NCBI GenBank assembly: GCA_002412925.1
Contig: DHVZ01000033.1
Span: 38,888-102,887, forward strand
Length of the DNA: 64,000 nucleotides
Source of the DNA: Anaerolineales bacterium UBA5195
GTDB taxonomy: Bacteria; Chloroflexota; Anaerolineae; Anaerolineales; Villigracilaceae
Direction: 5' to 3'
The notes below the pieces were generated by a model. The model had not been told where the DNA came from. It worked only from the letters and a program-made list of their open reading frames with translations, and did no database searches. The position numbers were made by a program, and so were the translations under genes. Below, one piece after another: positions 16,865 to 24,314 of this stretch (position 1 is the first letter of the stretch; every line of letters starts with the position of its first letter).

Positions 16865-17742
16865 ATCAAATTCGCCACCTCGTTCGGCTGGCCCGCCCCA
16901 TCCAATTGCTGCTCGCCTTGCTCACGTACGGCCTCGGTCTCGGCCTGGCACGTTACTTGGGGGCCACACTTTTGCCTGAGCCGCAGTATTTGGGCGGCAT
17001 CATCGTTCTTTTCTTGCTGGCTGCTTCCAGTCTGTTAACGGAATATTTTCGGCCTTTCAACGAGCCAATAATTCCTGGCGAAATTCCCAGGGAGCGCGAG
17101 GAATTGCGTTCGCTGCTGCTCGTTGTCAGCCTGACGTTCCTGGCGGTGGCCGGGATCCTGATCTTCCTGCTCCAGCGCGGCGGTTTTTTGCGCGTTGACA
17201 CTTCCCTGCTTTTGGCCGGATTTGTCTTGCTGGCGCTGTCCAATGCTGTTCCGCCTCTGCGTCTGGTTAATCGCGGCCTGGGCGAACTCTCCCTCGCCAT
17301 TCTGATTGCCAGCCTGACACCCAGCCTCGCCTTTTTGCTTCACGCGCATGATCTCCACCGCCTGCTGACACTTTTTACGTTTCCCATCTTCCTGGTTGCG
17401 CTTTCCTACTTCATCGCCGTCAACTTTTCCGCTTATGCCGACGACCTGAGATACGAACGCCGCAGCCTTTTAATCAGTCTTGGCTGGCAGCGCGCTGTGC
17501 CAATCCACAACTCCCTCTTGGTGATAGCTTTTCTTTTCCTGGCAGCCATCCCTTTTTTGGGCGTGCCCTTTGGTCTGATCTGGCCCGCATTACTTACCCT
17601 GCCATTGGCTGCTTATCAGATCTTTACCTTACGAAACATCGCGGAGGGTGCCAAACCGCTTTGGCCCGCTTTTATCGCTACTGCGACTTCCGTCTTCGGT
17701 TTGACTGCCTACTTGATCACCCTCGCCTTCTGGCTGCGCTGA
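16861..17742 (+). CDS. UbiA-like membrane prenyltransferase homologue lacking the first Asp-rich motif
   Basis: A 293-residue polytopic membrane protein with about eight to nine helices. The N-terminal LVRLARPIQLLLALLTYGLG resembles the start of UbiA/MenA enzymes. The usual NDxxDxxxD cluster is replaced by EYFRPFNEPIIPGEIPRERE without the aspartates. A remnant of the second motif may be SAYADDLRYERRSLLISLGW. Without the Mg-diphosphate site it may not be an active prenyltransferase. It is translationally coupled to DinB and followed after 22 bases by moeA. Confidence 0.6.
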   Translation: MNQIRHLVRLARPIQLLLALLTYGLGLGLARYLGATLLPEPQYLGGIIVLFLLAASSLLTEYFRPFNEPIIPGEIPREREELRSLLLVVSLTFLAVAGILIFLLQRGGFLRVDTSLLLAGFVLLALSNAVPPLRLVNRGLGELSLAILIASLTPSLAFLLHAHDLHRLLTLFTFPIFLVALSYFIAVNFSAYADDLRYERRSLLISLGWQRAVPIHNSLLVIAFLFLAAIPFLGVPFGLIWPALLTLPLAAYQIFTLRNIAEGAKPLWPAFIATATSVFGLTAYLITLAFWLR

Positions 17743-17764
17743 TTTTGGCTTTTGACCTAACCCC

Positions 17765-19045
17765 ATGCCTGAATTCCTGACTCTTTTGCCGCCTGACGAA
17801 GCCCGGGCCTTGCTGCTTGCCACACTTCCCGCCCCGACGCCTGCCTCGCAGGCCAGCGGGACAGATTCTGCCCTCGGCCGTGTGACTGCCGAGGATGTGG
17901 TTGCGCCGCATCCGCTCCCGGCCTTTCCCCGCTCGACGGTGGATGGCTACGCCGTCCGCGCTCGCGACACTTACGGAGCCAGCGACACGCTGCCAGGTTA
18001 TCTGACCCTTGTTGGCGAGGTCCCGATGGGCGCGGCTCCCGCGCTGACAATCGGTTCCGCGCAATGCGCTTTGATCCATACCGGCGGGATGCTGCCTCCT
18101 GGCGCGGATGCCGTGGTTATGCTGGAATACACCCAACCCGCCCGCGCCGGTGAGATCGAAATCCAGCGCGCCGTGGCGGAGGGGGAGAACGTCATCCGTA
18201 TTGGCGAGGATGTGGCCGAGGCGCAGGTGGTCATCTCAAGAGGAACTCGCCTGCGTCCCGCCGAAATCGGTGGTTTGATGGCCCTGGGCATATCCGGGTT
18301 GCGGGTAGCCAAAAGGGTAAAAATTGGATTGATTTCATCTGGCGACGAAGTTGTCCCGCCTGGGCAAACCCCGCAGCCTGGACAAGTTCGCGATGTCAAT
18401 TCTTACACTCTCGCGGCGCTGGTGACCCAATCGGGCGGGGAGCCGGTGCTCTATGGCATCGTCTCTGACAGTTTTGACACTCTGAAGACGACAGCGATGA
18501 AAGCCCTGAACGAGTGTGATTTGGTTGTGATTACTGCCGGTTCCTCTGCCAGCACCCGTGACATGACTGCTGAGGTGATTGCCGCCCTCGGCGCGCCCGG
18601 TGTTTTAGTTCATGGCATCAACACCCGCCCTGGTAAACCGACCATTCTGGGGGTCTGCAATGGCAAGGCCGTGATTGGCCTGCCCGGCAACCCGGTTAGC
18701 GCGCTGGTCAATGGCTATTTATTTGTTGTGCCGGTGATTGAGAAACTGCTGGGAATCCCCGCTGGCAAGCCAAAGCCTTCGGTGAAAGCCAAATTGACAG
18801 TTAATCTGGCTTCGCAGGCCGGCCGCGAAGACTGGCAACCCGTCCGTCTAACTCCCCTCTCCCCGCAGGGGAGAGGGGCCGGGGGTGAGGGGGAAAAAGT
18901 TGATAGGGGCTGGCTGGCGGAACCCATCTTCGGCAAATCCAACCTGATTTTCAGCCTCGCCGCCGCTGATGGCTTGGTCAAAATCCCGTCTGACGCCACC
19001 GGCTTGAGCGCCGGGGAAATTGTCGAAGTCTTTTTAATGCCCTGA
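17765..19045 (+). CDS. moeA: Molybdopterin molybdotransferase MoeA
   Basis: A 426-residue protein that inserts molybdate into adenylated molybdopterin. FPRSTVDGYAVRARD near residue 60 is the MoeA N-terminal signature, followed by HTGGMLPPGADAVVMLE, the domain III motif GSSASTRDM, INTRPGKPT and GLPGNPVSAL. Domain IV carries an insertion TPLSPQGRGAGGEGEK (about residues 361-376) encoded by a perfect 11-bp palindrome (18854-18878). A second MoeA with an extra domain is encoded at 21204. It converges with modB, whose stop is 15 bases away. Confidence 0.93.
   Translation: MPEFLTLLPPDEARALLLATLPAPTPASQASGTDSALGRVTAEDVVAPHPLPAFPRSTVDGYAVRARDTYGASDTLPGYLTLVGEVPMGAAPALTIGSAQCALIHTGGMLPPGADAVVMLEYTQPARAGEIEIQRAVAEGENVIRIGEDVAEAQVVISRGTRLRPAEIGGLMALGISGLRVAKRVKIGLISSGDEVVPPGQTPQPGQVRDVNSYTLAALVTQSGGEPVLYGIVSDSFDTLKTTAMKALNECDLVVITAGSSASTRDMTAEVIAALGAPGVLVHGINTRPGKPTILGVCNGKAVIGLPGNPVSALVNGYLFVVPVIEKLLGIPAGKPKPSVKAKLTVNLASQAGREDWQPVRLTPLSPQGRGAGGEGEKVDRGWLAEPIFGKSNLIFSLAAADGLVKIPSDATGLSAGEIVEVFLMP
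18852..18893 (+). repeat. Perfect palindromic CCCCTCTCCCC repeat inside moeA
   Basis: Arms CCCCTCTCCCC (18854-18864) and GGGGAGAGGGG (18868-18878) flank a GCA loop, followed by CCGGGGGTGAGGGGG. It is the same family as the element in cofD but in the opposite orientation relative to the gene, and it is read in frame. Confidence 0.8.
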
Positions 19046-19059
19046 TGACCGCGTTTCAA

Positions 19060-19710
19060 CTAAGAATCGACCTTTTGGCGTAATTTCATCGCCAGAAAGA
19101 GCATCCCGAAAGCTATGAAAGAAAGCAGCAGCGCGTATTCGTTTGCGCGCGTCATGTCGTTGGCTTGTGTGGCATCATAAATTGCCATGGCGATGGTTTG
19201 TGTGCGCCCGGGGATGTTTCCTGCAATCATCAGCGTTGCGCCAAAATCGCCCATGGCTCGCAAAAACCCCAGAATGGCACCGGCGAGAATTCCCCTCCAG
19301 GCCAGCGGCAGGCTCACGAACAGGAAAACTTGCCATTCAGCAGCCCCGTCCACGCGCGCTGCATCCTTAACCTGGTGTCCTACATCACCGAGACTGGCCT
19401 GGACAGCCTGAGTGACCAGGGGTAGGGCGGTGATGGTTGCCGCCAAAATTGCTCCCTGCACAGAAAAGACAAAGCGAAACCCGAACCACTGTTCGATGAC
19501 CGGGCCCAGGCCGCGTTGTCCCAATAGAACTAGCAAGTAATAGCCCAGCAGGGTGGGCGGCAGGATCAGGGGGGTAATTACCAGCGCCTCGACCATCCAT
19601 TTTCTGGGGGAGCGGGATTGAACCAAACCCCAGGCGATGATCGTACCGATGATGAGTGCAATTGCTCCTGCCCAGGCCGCCACCCAAATTGACAATAAAA
19701 AAGGGTGCAA
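19060..19710 (-). CDS. modB: Molybdate ABC transporter permease ModB
   Basis: A 216-residue permease with five to six helices. ARVDGAAEWQVFLFVSLPLA is the cytoplasmic EAA-type loop that docks the ATPase, and LAWRGILAGAILGFLRAMGDFGATLMIAG is typical ModB sequence near residues 135-163. The start is a TTG with GAGGTG upstream, 11 bases after modA. No modC ATPase gene follows; the next gene, moeA, is convergent. The permease must therefore use an ATPase encoded elsewhere. Confidence 0.9.
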   Translation of the reverse strand: MHPFLLSIWVAAWAGAIALIIGTIIAWGLVQSRSPRKWMVEALVITPLILPPTLLGYYLLVLLGQRGLGPVIEQWFGFRFVFSVQGAILAATITALPLVTQAVQASLGDVGHQVKDAARVDGAAEWQVFLFVSLPLAWRGILAGAILGFLRAMGDFGATLMIAGNIPGRTQTIAMAIYDATQANDMTRANEYALLLSFIAFGMLFLAMKLRQKVDS

Positions 19711-19721
19711 AATACACCTCG

Positions 19722-20543
19722 CTATGGTGCGGATTGGACAATTGTTTCTCCGGGCAAGACAAATCCATATTTGCGCATGATTGGGCGTCCGATTTCCCCG
19801 TTGATAAAGGCTGCAAACTGGCGCGTAATGTCTTGATGCGGGGAGCCAGAAACCACACCCAGTGCCTGATCGATGGGTTGATGGAAAGTGTCATCAATCA
19901 AAGTCCAGGTAATTTCTGGCACATCGGCCACCGAGAGCGAGACAATGCCTGCTTCGGCATCGCCAGTCTGAACATATTGGAGTGCCTGGCGAATGTTTTC
20001 TCCAAAAACCACTTTATCTTTGAGCGCCTCCCATAGCCCCAATTTTTCGAAGGCCTGTTTGGCGGCCAGACCGTAAGGCGCATGTTCCGGGTTGGCAATG
20101 GCGATATGTTTAATCTTGGGGGAGAGCAGATCGTTCAGTGTTGTTGCCGAAACTCCAGAAAGCCGGTTGACTGCCAGGACGATCCTTCCACGCGCATACA
20201 ATTCAATGCTTTTGGGAAGAATGCGGTTTTTCATTGCCAGCTCATCAACATAGGAACGATTGGCAGCGGCAAAAAGGTCATAGGGTGCGCCATTCTCAAT
20301 CTGTTGGGCCAACTGACCGGTTGAGCCAAAAATCAGGGTAACCTTGTTCCCGGTCTGCTGTTCAAAATTCGCGGCAATTTCGGTGAATGCAAACTGCAAA
20401 TCCGCCGCAGCCGCAACTTGAATTTCCACAGACGCCGAAGCTTCCGGAACAGCGGGAGAAGTGAGTTTTTCTATTGGCGCGGCTGTTTGCGTTGGATTGC
20501 AAGCAACCAGGAAAGCAATGAATATTACCCAAAAGGGTTTCAT
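19722..20543 (-). CDS. modA: Molybdate-binding lipoprotein ModA
   Basis: About 273 residues from the ATG at 20543. The start MKPFWVIFIAFLVAC is a short lipoprotein signal with lipobox Cys15, and AGGAG stands upstream. The frame extends further to 20597 but that would overlap padR and spoil the signal peptide. Mature-protein motifs are VAAAADLQFAFTEIAANFEQ, LIFGSTGQLAQQI, DLFAAANRSYVDEL and VVSGSPHQDITRQFAAF, all typical of ModA. It presents molybdate or tungstate to ModB. Confidence 0.9.
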   Translation of the reverse strand: MKPFWVIFIAFLVACNPTQTAAPIEKLTSPAVPEASASVEIQVAAAADLQFAFTEIAANFEQQTGNKVTLIFGSTGQLAQQIENGAPYDLFAAANRSYVDELAMKNRILPKSIELYARGRIVLAVNRLSGVSATTLNDLLSPKIKHIAIANPEHAPYGLAAKQAFEKLGLWEALKDKVVFGENIRQALQYVQTGDAEAGIVSLSVADVPEITWTLIDDTFHQPIDQALGVVSGSPHQDITRQFAAFINGEIGRPIMRKYGFVLPGETIVQSAP

Positions 20544-20569
20544 GCGTTCGGTACTCCTATGGATGGAAT

Positions 20570-21127
20570 TTAACTGTGATGGAATAGTAGCTGGCACTCA
20601 TCCAGCCACTCAAGCGTGGTTTTCAACTGCTCCAGGCGCAGTTCCAAACTCATGCGATTATAGATTTGCTCGTCGGGCAGTTCGGCTCGCATTTTCTCCA
20701 GCCGTTGGATATGTTTTTCGGCCTCGGCCCTTTGTGTAACAAAGGCTTGCGTGAGTTTTTGCGGCATGTACATGCTAAGAAAATATAGCCGCGTCACGAA
20801 CTCCATGCGGATGGCGCGGGTGCTGCCACCGCTGGGGGCGTCCAGCCAATCTAGAAAGCGTTTGCGGCCCTGGGGAGTCATCTGTAACAACTGGCGGGGA
20901 GGCAGCTTTTCCTGGGGGACTTCCTCGATTGAAATATCCCCCCGCGCTTCGAGCCGCTTCAATATAGCGTAAGCTTGACTCTGGCTGAGATGCCAAACCT
21001 GGCCGAGATCGGTGACCACCTTGCGGTGCAGGTCATAACCGTGGCTCGGCTCGCCATACAACAGACCGAGCAGCGCCATTTCAGGCGAAAGCGTGCCAAT
21101 GTGGTGTGGTTGAGGATGATTAGTCAT
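20570..21127 (-). CDS. PadR-family transcriptional regulator
   Basis: A 185-residue PadR protein. The N-terminal winged helix (LLGLLYGEPSHGYDLHRKV; LSQSQAYAILKRLEARGDI) is followed by a helical C-terminal dimerisation region with LDECQLLFHHS at the end. It is the first gene before modA and modB on the same strand. Its promoter overlaps a perfect inverted repeat (21129-21149), so it probably represses itself and perhaps the divergent moeA fusion gene. The effector is unknown; molybdate or a molybdenum-cofactor intermediate is a guess from context. Confidence 0.87.
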   Translation of the reverse strand: MTNHPQPHHIGTLSPEMALLGLLYGEPSHGYDLHRKVVTDLGQVWHLSQSQAYAILKRLEARGDISIEEVPQEKLPPRQLLQMTPQGRKRFLDWLDAPSGGSTRAIRMEFVTRLYFLSMYMPQKLTQAFVTQRAEAEKHIQRLEKMRAELPDEQIYNRMSLELRLEQLKTTLEWLDECQLLFHHS

Positions 21128-21128
21128 T

Positions 21129-21149
21129 TATACTCACTGAATGAGTATA
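21129..21149. promoter_or_regulatory. Probable PadR operator
   Basis: TATACTCA (21129-21136) and TGAGTATA (21142-21149) form a perfect 8-bp inverted repeat with a 5-base spacer. It covers the -10 box and likely start site of the padR promoter and ends two bases before the padR ATG. Confidence 0.7.
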
Positions 21150-21172
21150 TCAATTTGTGTTCAATTGTACAA
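21144..21172 (-). promoter_or_regulatory. padR-modA-modB promoter
   Basis: On minus, -35 TTGTAC (21172-21167), a 17-base spacer and -10 TATACT (21149-21144). The -10 box lies within the right arm of the operator. The leader to the padR ATG at 21127 would be only about 10 bases. Confidence 0.6.
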
Positions 21173-21191
21173 GAATTTTCCAGAAGCTCGT

Positions 21192-21197
21192 TATAAT
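21192..21197 (+). promoter_or_regulatory. -10 box of the moeA fusion gene, possibly leaderless
   Basis: TATAAT at 21192-21197 stands seven bases before the ATG at 21204, so transcription would begin at or next to the start codon. No ribosome site is visible. The only TTGTAC upstream is 21 bases away, too far for a standard -35. Confidence 0.4.
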
Positions 21198-21203
21198 AAA
21201 AAT

Positions 21204-23294
21204 ATGTCTGTCTACCTTCACGATCTTCCCCTTGCCGATGCAAAAGCGCGTCTCGAACTGGCCCTGCGTGAGGCCGGGTTATGGGGCTTACTGGGCTCCG
21301 AAACGCTCGCCCTTGACGAAAATGTTTTAGGCCGTGTGTTGGCTGAACCGATCTGGGCGCTGAAATCCTCGCCGCATTACCACGCCAGCGCGATGGACGG
21401 TTTCGCCGTCCGCGCCGAGGATACCGCTGGGGCCATGCCTTCTACTCCCATAACTCTAGAAGTGGTTTCGCTGTCCACCGTCCACCGTCCATCGTCTGCG
21501 CTTGCGCAATATGTCGATACCGGCGACCCGCTGCCAGATTGGGCAAACGCGGTCATTCCGATTGAAAACGTCGAGCCGTTGGATTCCGTCGGGCAGATTG
21601 CGGCGAATGTCCGGCAGCCGGACTCAATCCGCCTGCGGGCCTCGGTCGTACCCTGGAGCCACGTCCGCCCGTTGGGGGAGGACATTGTCGCCACCCAGCT
21701 CGTGCTCCCGACTGGACACGTTTTGCGCCCCTATGACCTGGGCGCGATTGCCGCCTCCGGACATATTTCCGTTTCGGTGGCGCGCCGCCCCCGGGTGGGG
21801 ATTCTGCCCACCGGGACGGAACTTGTCCCGATCGGGTCGGAATTGCGCCGAGGCGACATCCTGGATTACAACTCGCTGGTCATGGCCGCCCAGGTTCAGG
21901 CGATGGGCGCCGAACCAGTCCATTTCCCGATCACGATGGATGATTTTGACGCGATTTGCGCGCGCGTGGCCGAAGCCGCCCAAACTTGCGACCTGGTTCT
22001 GCTGAATGCTGGTTCATCAGCTGGCAGCGAGGATTTTTCCTCGCGCGTGGTTGAGAAACTTGGCACGCTGTTGGTACACGGCGTGGCGGTCAGGCCGGGA
22101 CATCCGGTTATCCTGGGTGTCATTGCGAGGAGCCGATCTGCGGCAACGACCCTTGCGCCGCCAGCAAGGGCAGGTGAGCAATCTTCTGGCGCCTGGGTGA
22201 TTGCTTCGGGCAAAGAGCGCCCTCGCAATGACAAGATCCCGATTATCGGCGTTCCCGGCTATCCCGTTTCTGCCGCGCTGACGGTTGATATTTTCGTCGA
22301 GCCGCTGATTGCCAGATGGCTGGGCCGCCGTCCGCTGGAACTGCCTGTCATGCAGGCGCAGATCACCCGCAAAACAGTTTCCCCGGCCGGGGATGATGAC
22401 TTTATCCGCGTGGTGGTCGGCCAGGTGGGCGAGAAGATGCTGGCTGCGCCGATTGCGCGCGGGGCGGGCGTCATCACCTCGCTGGTGCGCGCCGATGGCC
22501 TGGTGGTGCTTCCCAGGGGCGTACAAGGCGTGGAAGCGGGCGACCTCGTCAACGTGCGCTTAATGCGTTCGCTCGATGAAATCAAACAGACAATTTTTTG
22601 CATTGGTTCGCACGATGTCATTCTCGATTTGCTGGCGCAGTTTCTTTCAGAAAAAGATCGCCGTCTGGTTTCGGCCAACGTTGGCTCGCAGGCTGGTTTG
22701 GTGGCCCTGCGGCGCGGCGAGGCGCACCTGGCGGGTTCACACCTGCTCGACCCGCAGACTGGCGATTACAACCTGCGCTACGTCCGCGAATACCTGCCAG
22801 GTGTGCCCGTGAAGGTTGTTGGCCTGGTTCACAGGGAGCAGGGGTTGATGGTTCGGCCAGGCAATCCGCGGGGAGTCAAATCCTTGCAGGACCTGGCCGG
22901 AGGTAAAATAGCGTTCATTAATCGGCAGCGCGGCGCGGGGACGCGAGTCCTTTTCGATTACCACCTGAACTTAATGGGGATAGACGCCGCGCAGGTCAGA
23001 GGGTACGATGACGAGGAGTACACCCACCTGGGCGTGGCGGCGGCGGTGTCTTCAGGCCGCGCCGATTGCGGGATGGGCATCCCCGCGGCGGCCCAGGCGT
23101 TGGAGCTTGACTTTATCCCGCTTTTTCAGGAGCGTTACGATTTGATTATCCCGCGGTTGTTTGCTGAGAGTGAATTACTGGCCCCGCTCTTCGACTTGCT
23201 CAAATCGCAAGCATTTAAAAATGCTGTTCGAGCATTACCGGGGTATGATACTGATTGTATGGGTGCTTTGATTGAGGAGATTAATAATGCATAA
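21204..23294 (+). CDS. MoeA fused to a periplasmic-binding-protein-like domain
   Basis: A 696-residue protein. Residues about 1-440 are MoeA: ASAMDGFAVRAED, YVDTGDPLPDWANAVIP, GILPTGTEL, NAGSSAGSEDFSS, VRPGHPVILG and IGVPGYPVSAALT. Residues about 455-690 form a PBP-like/LysR-substrate-binding-like domain (IFCIGSHDVILDLLAQFL; INRQRGAGTRVLFDYHL; DDEEYTHLGVAAAVSSGRAD; ERYDLIIPR). This architecture is a known bacterial MoeA variant (COG1910-type C domain) proposed to bind molybdate or tungstate. A stretch of about 38 residues between HPVILG and the GVPGYP motif is encoded by a repeat element (22118-22233). ATG 21204 is chosen; an in-frame ATG at 21141 lies inside the operator. Confidence 0.87.
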   Translation: MSVYLHDLPLADAKARLELALREAGLWGLLGSETLALDENVLGRVLAEPIWALKSSPHYHASAMDGFAVRAEDTAGAMPSTPITLEVVSLSTVHRPSSALAQYVDTGDPLPDWANAVIPIENVEPLDSVGQIAANVRQPDSIRLRASVVPWSHVRPLGEDIVATQLVLPTGHVLRPYDLGAIAASGHISVSVARRPRVGILPTGTELVPIGSELRRGDILDYNSLVMAAQVQAMGAEPVHFPITMDDFDAICARVAEAAQTCDLVLLNAGSSAGSEDFSSRVVEKLGTLLVHGVAVRPGHPVILGVIARSRSAATTLAPPARAGEQSSGAWVIASGKERPRNDKIPIIGVPGYPVSAALTVDIFVEPLIARWLGRRPLELPVMQAQITRKTVSPAGDDDFIRVVVGQVGEKMLAAPIARGAGVITSLVRADGLVVLPRGVQGVEAGDLVNVRLMRSLDEIKQTIFCIGSHDVILDLLAQFLSEKDRRLVSANVGSQAGLVALRRGEAHLAGSHLLDPQTGDYNLRYVREYLPGVPVKVVGLVHREQGLMVRPGNPRGVKSLQDLAGGKIAFINRQRGAGTRVLFDYHLNLMGIDAAQVRGYDDEEYTHLGVAAAVSSGRADCGMGIPAAAQALELDFIPLFQERYDLIIPRLFAESELLAPLFDLLKSQAFKNAVRALPGYDTDCMGALIEEINNA
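22118..22233 (+). repeat. 116-bp inverted-repeat element in frame inside the moeA fusion gene
   Basis: TGTCATTGCGAGG (22118-22130) and CCTCGCAATGACA (22221-22233) are perfect 13-bp inverted ends. Inner GAGCAATC and GATTGCTTC also pair. It resembles non-autonomous GTCATTGCGAG...CTCGCAATGAC repeats known in many bacterial genomes. It adds about 38 residues rich in Ala, Arg and Ser (IARSRSAATTLAPPARAG...) without breaking the frame. Confidence 0.8.
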
Positions 23295-23652
23295 TGCTTT
23301 GGTGATCGACGACAACCGCTCAACAGCCGATTCGATGGTGCGGGTCCTCAGGGCGCTTGGCATCCAGGCGCGGGCCGCCTATGGGCCGGGCCCTGGAATG
23401 TCGATTTTGGGGCACGAAAAGCCGGATATGGTTTTTTTGGATATTAATATGCCCGGGGTAAGCGGCTTTGAGATTTTGAGTTATGTTTCCCGTGAGCCGC
23501 GACTGGCAGATGTGCCGGTTTTTGTTTGCACCTCAGATGACCAACCTCAAACAAAAGATCAGGCACTGAAAAATGGCGCCCGCGATTTCCTGGTAAAGCC
23601 AGTAACAGTCGATGCCCTTGAACTGGCCCTGAAAAAAGTGCGGCTGATTTAG
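23287..23652 (+). CDS. Single-domain response regulator (CheY-like)
   Basis: A 121-residue receiver domain. ALVIDDN holds the acidic pair, VFLDINMPG the phospho-accepting Asp (about 50), VCTSDD the Thr/Ser switch and DFLVKPVT the conserved Lys-Pro. There is no output domain. ATG 23287 follows GAGGAG and overlaps the end of the moeA fusion gene by eight bases, so the two are probably co-expressed. No partner kinase is adjacent. Confidence 0.85.
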   Translation: MHNALVIDDNRSTADSMVRVLRALGIQARAAYGPGPGMSILGHEKPDMVFLDINMPGVSGFEILSYVSREPRLADVPVFVCTSDDQPQTKDQALKNGARDFLVKPVTVDALELALKKVRLI

Positions 23653-23678
23653 CCAGGGACAGACTGGTCTTCAAATTC

Positions 23679-23707
23679 AAGCCCCCAGGCTGCCAGCCGC
23701 GGGGCTT
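23679..23707 (+). terminator. Possible terminator after the receiver gene
   Basis: AAGCCCC (23679-23685) pairs with GGGGCTT (23701-23707), with an inner GGCT...AGCC, followed by only a short T run (TTAT). Confidence 0.45.
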
Positions 23708-23737
23708 TATCGTTCTCATCTTCGGAGCAATGATGTG

Positions 23738-23823
23738 ATCAGTAGTTCGCGAAATTTCTCCGAGAGCCCGGCGCACCCAAAATCGGAAATTCTTTCAACT
23801 TTCATACAGTAATGATTATAATA
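23738..23823 (+). repeat. Dispersed intergenic repeat, copy 2, carrying a promoter-like end
   Basis: Blocks ATCAGTAGTTCGCG, TCTCCGAGAG, GCACCCAAAATCGG, TTTCAACTTTC and AATGATTATAATA appear in this order. The right end supplies TATAAT (23817-23822), 17 bases after TTCAAC (23794-23799), directed at bcp, whose ATG is at 23843. It matches copy 1 (11645) and, inverted, copies 3 and 4. Confidence 0.65.
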
Positions 23824-23842
23824 ACCAAAAGGATGGAATCGA

Positions 23843-24304
23843 ATGTCAGTTTCAGTTGGAAGCCCCGCTCCTGATTTTACGCTGGTTGATGATGGCGGCA
23901 TTCCCCGCCGCCTGTCTGACTACCGCGGCCAAAGCGTAATCCTGTATTTTTACCCGAAAGACGATACTCCCGGTTGCACCACAGAAGCCTGTAATTTCCG
24001 GGATGATTATTCGGCTTACGTTGAAGCCGGGGTGACTATTTTGGGAGTCAGCCCCGACTCATCGAAATCACATGCCAAATTCAAGCAGAAATTTCAACTT
24101 CCTTTTCCGCTGTTGGCTGATGAAGAGCACCTTGTTTCTGAAGCTTACGGCGTTTGGGGACCAAAGAAGTTCATGGGGCGTGAGTATCTGGGCATTTTGC
24201 GCACGACTTTCTTGATTTCGCCCGATGGAAAAATCAAAAAAGTCTTTGCAAATGTCAAGCCCTCTGAACACAGCGCTGAAATCCTGGCTGAACTGAAGGA
24301 GTAA
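23843..24304 (+). CDS. bcp: Thioredoxin-dependent peroxiredoxin Bcp/PrxQ
   Basis: A 153-residue PrxQ/Bcp enzyme reducing peroxides. GCTTEACNFRD carries the peroxidatic Cys45 and the resolving Cys50 in the C-x4-C arrangement of PrxQ. YFYPKDDTPG and the active-site Arg in LRTTFLISPDG are present. AAGGATGG precedes the ATG. It follows a promoter-like repeat and is followed ten bases later by the sensor kinase. Confidence 0.93.
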   Translation: MSVSVGSPAPDFTLVDDGGIPRRLSDYRGQSVILYFYPKDDTPGCTTEACNFRDDYSAYVEAGVTILGVSPDSSKSHAKFKQKFQLPFPLLADEEHLVSEAYGVWGPKKFMGREYLGILRTTFLISPDGKIKKVFANVKPSEHSAEILAELKE

Positions 24305-24314
24305 TTTACCCGCC

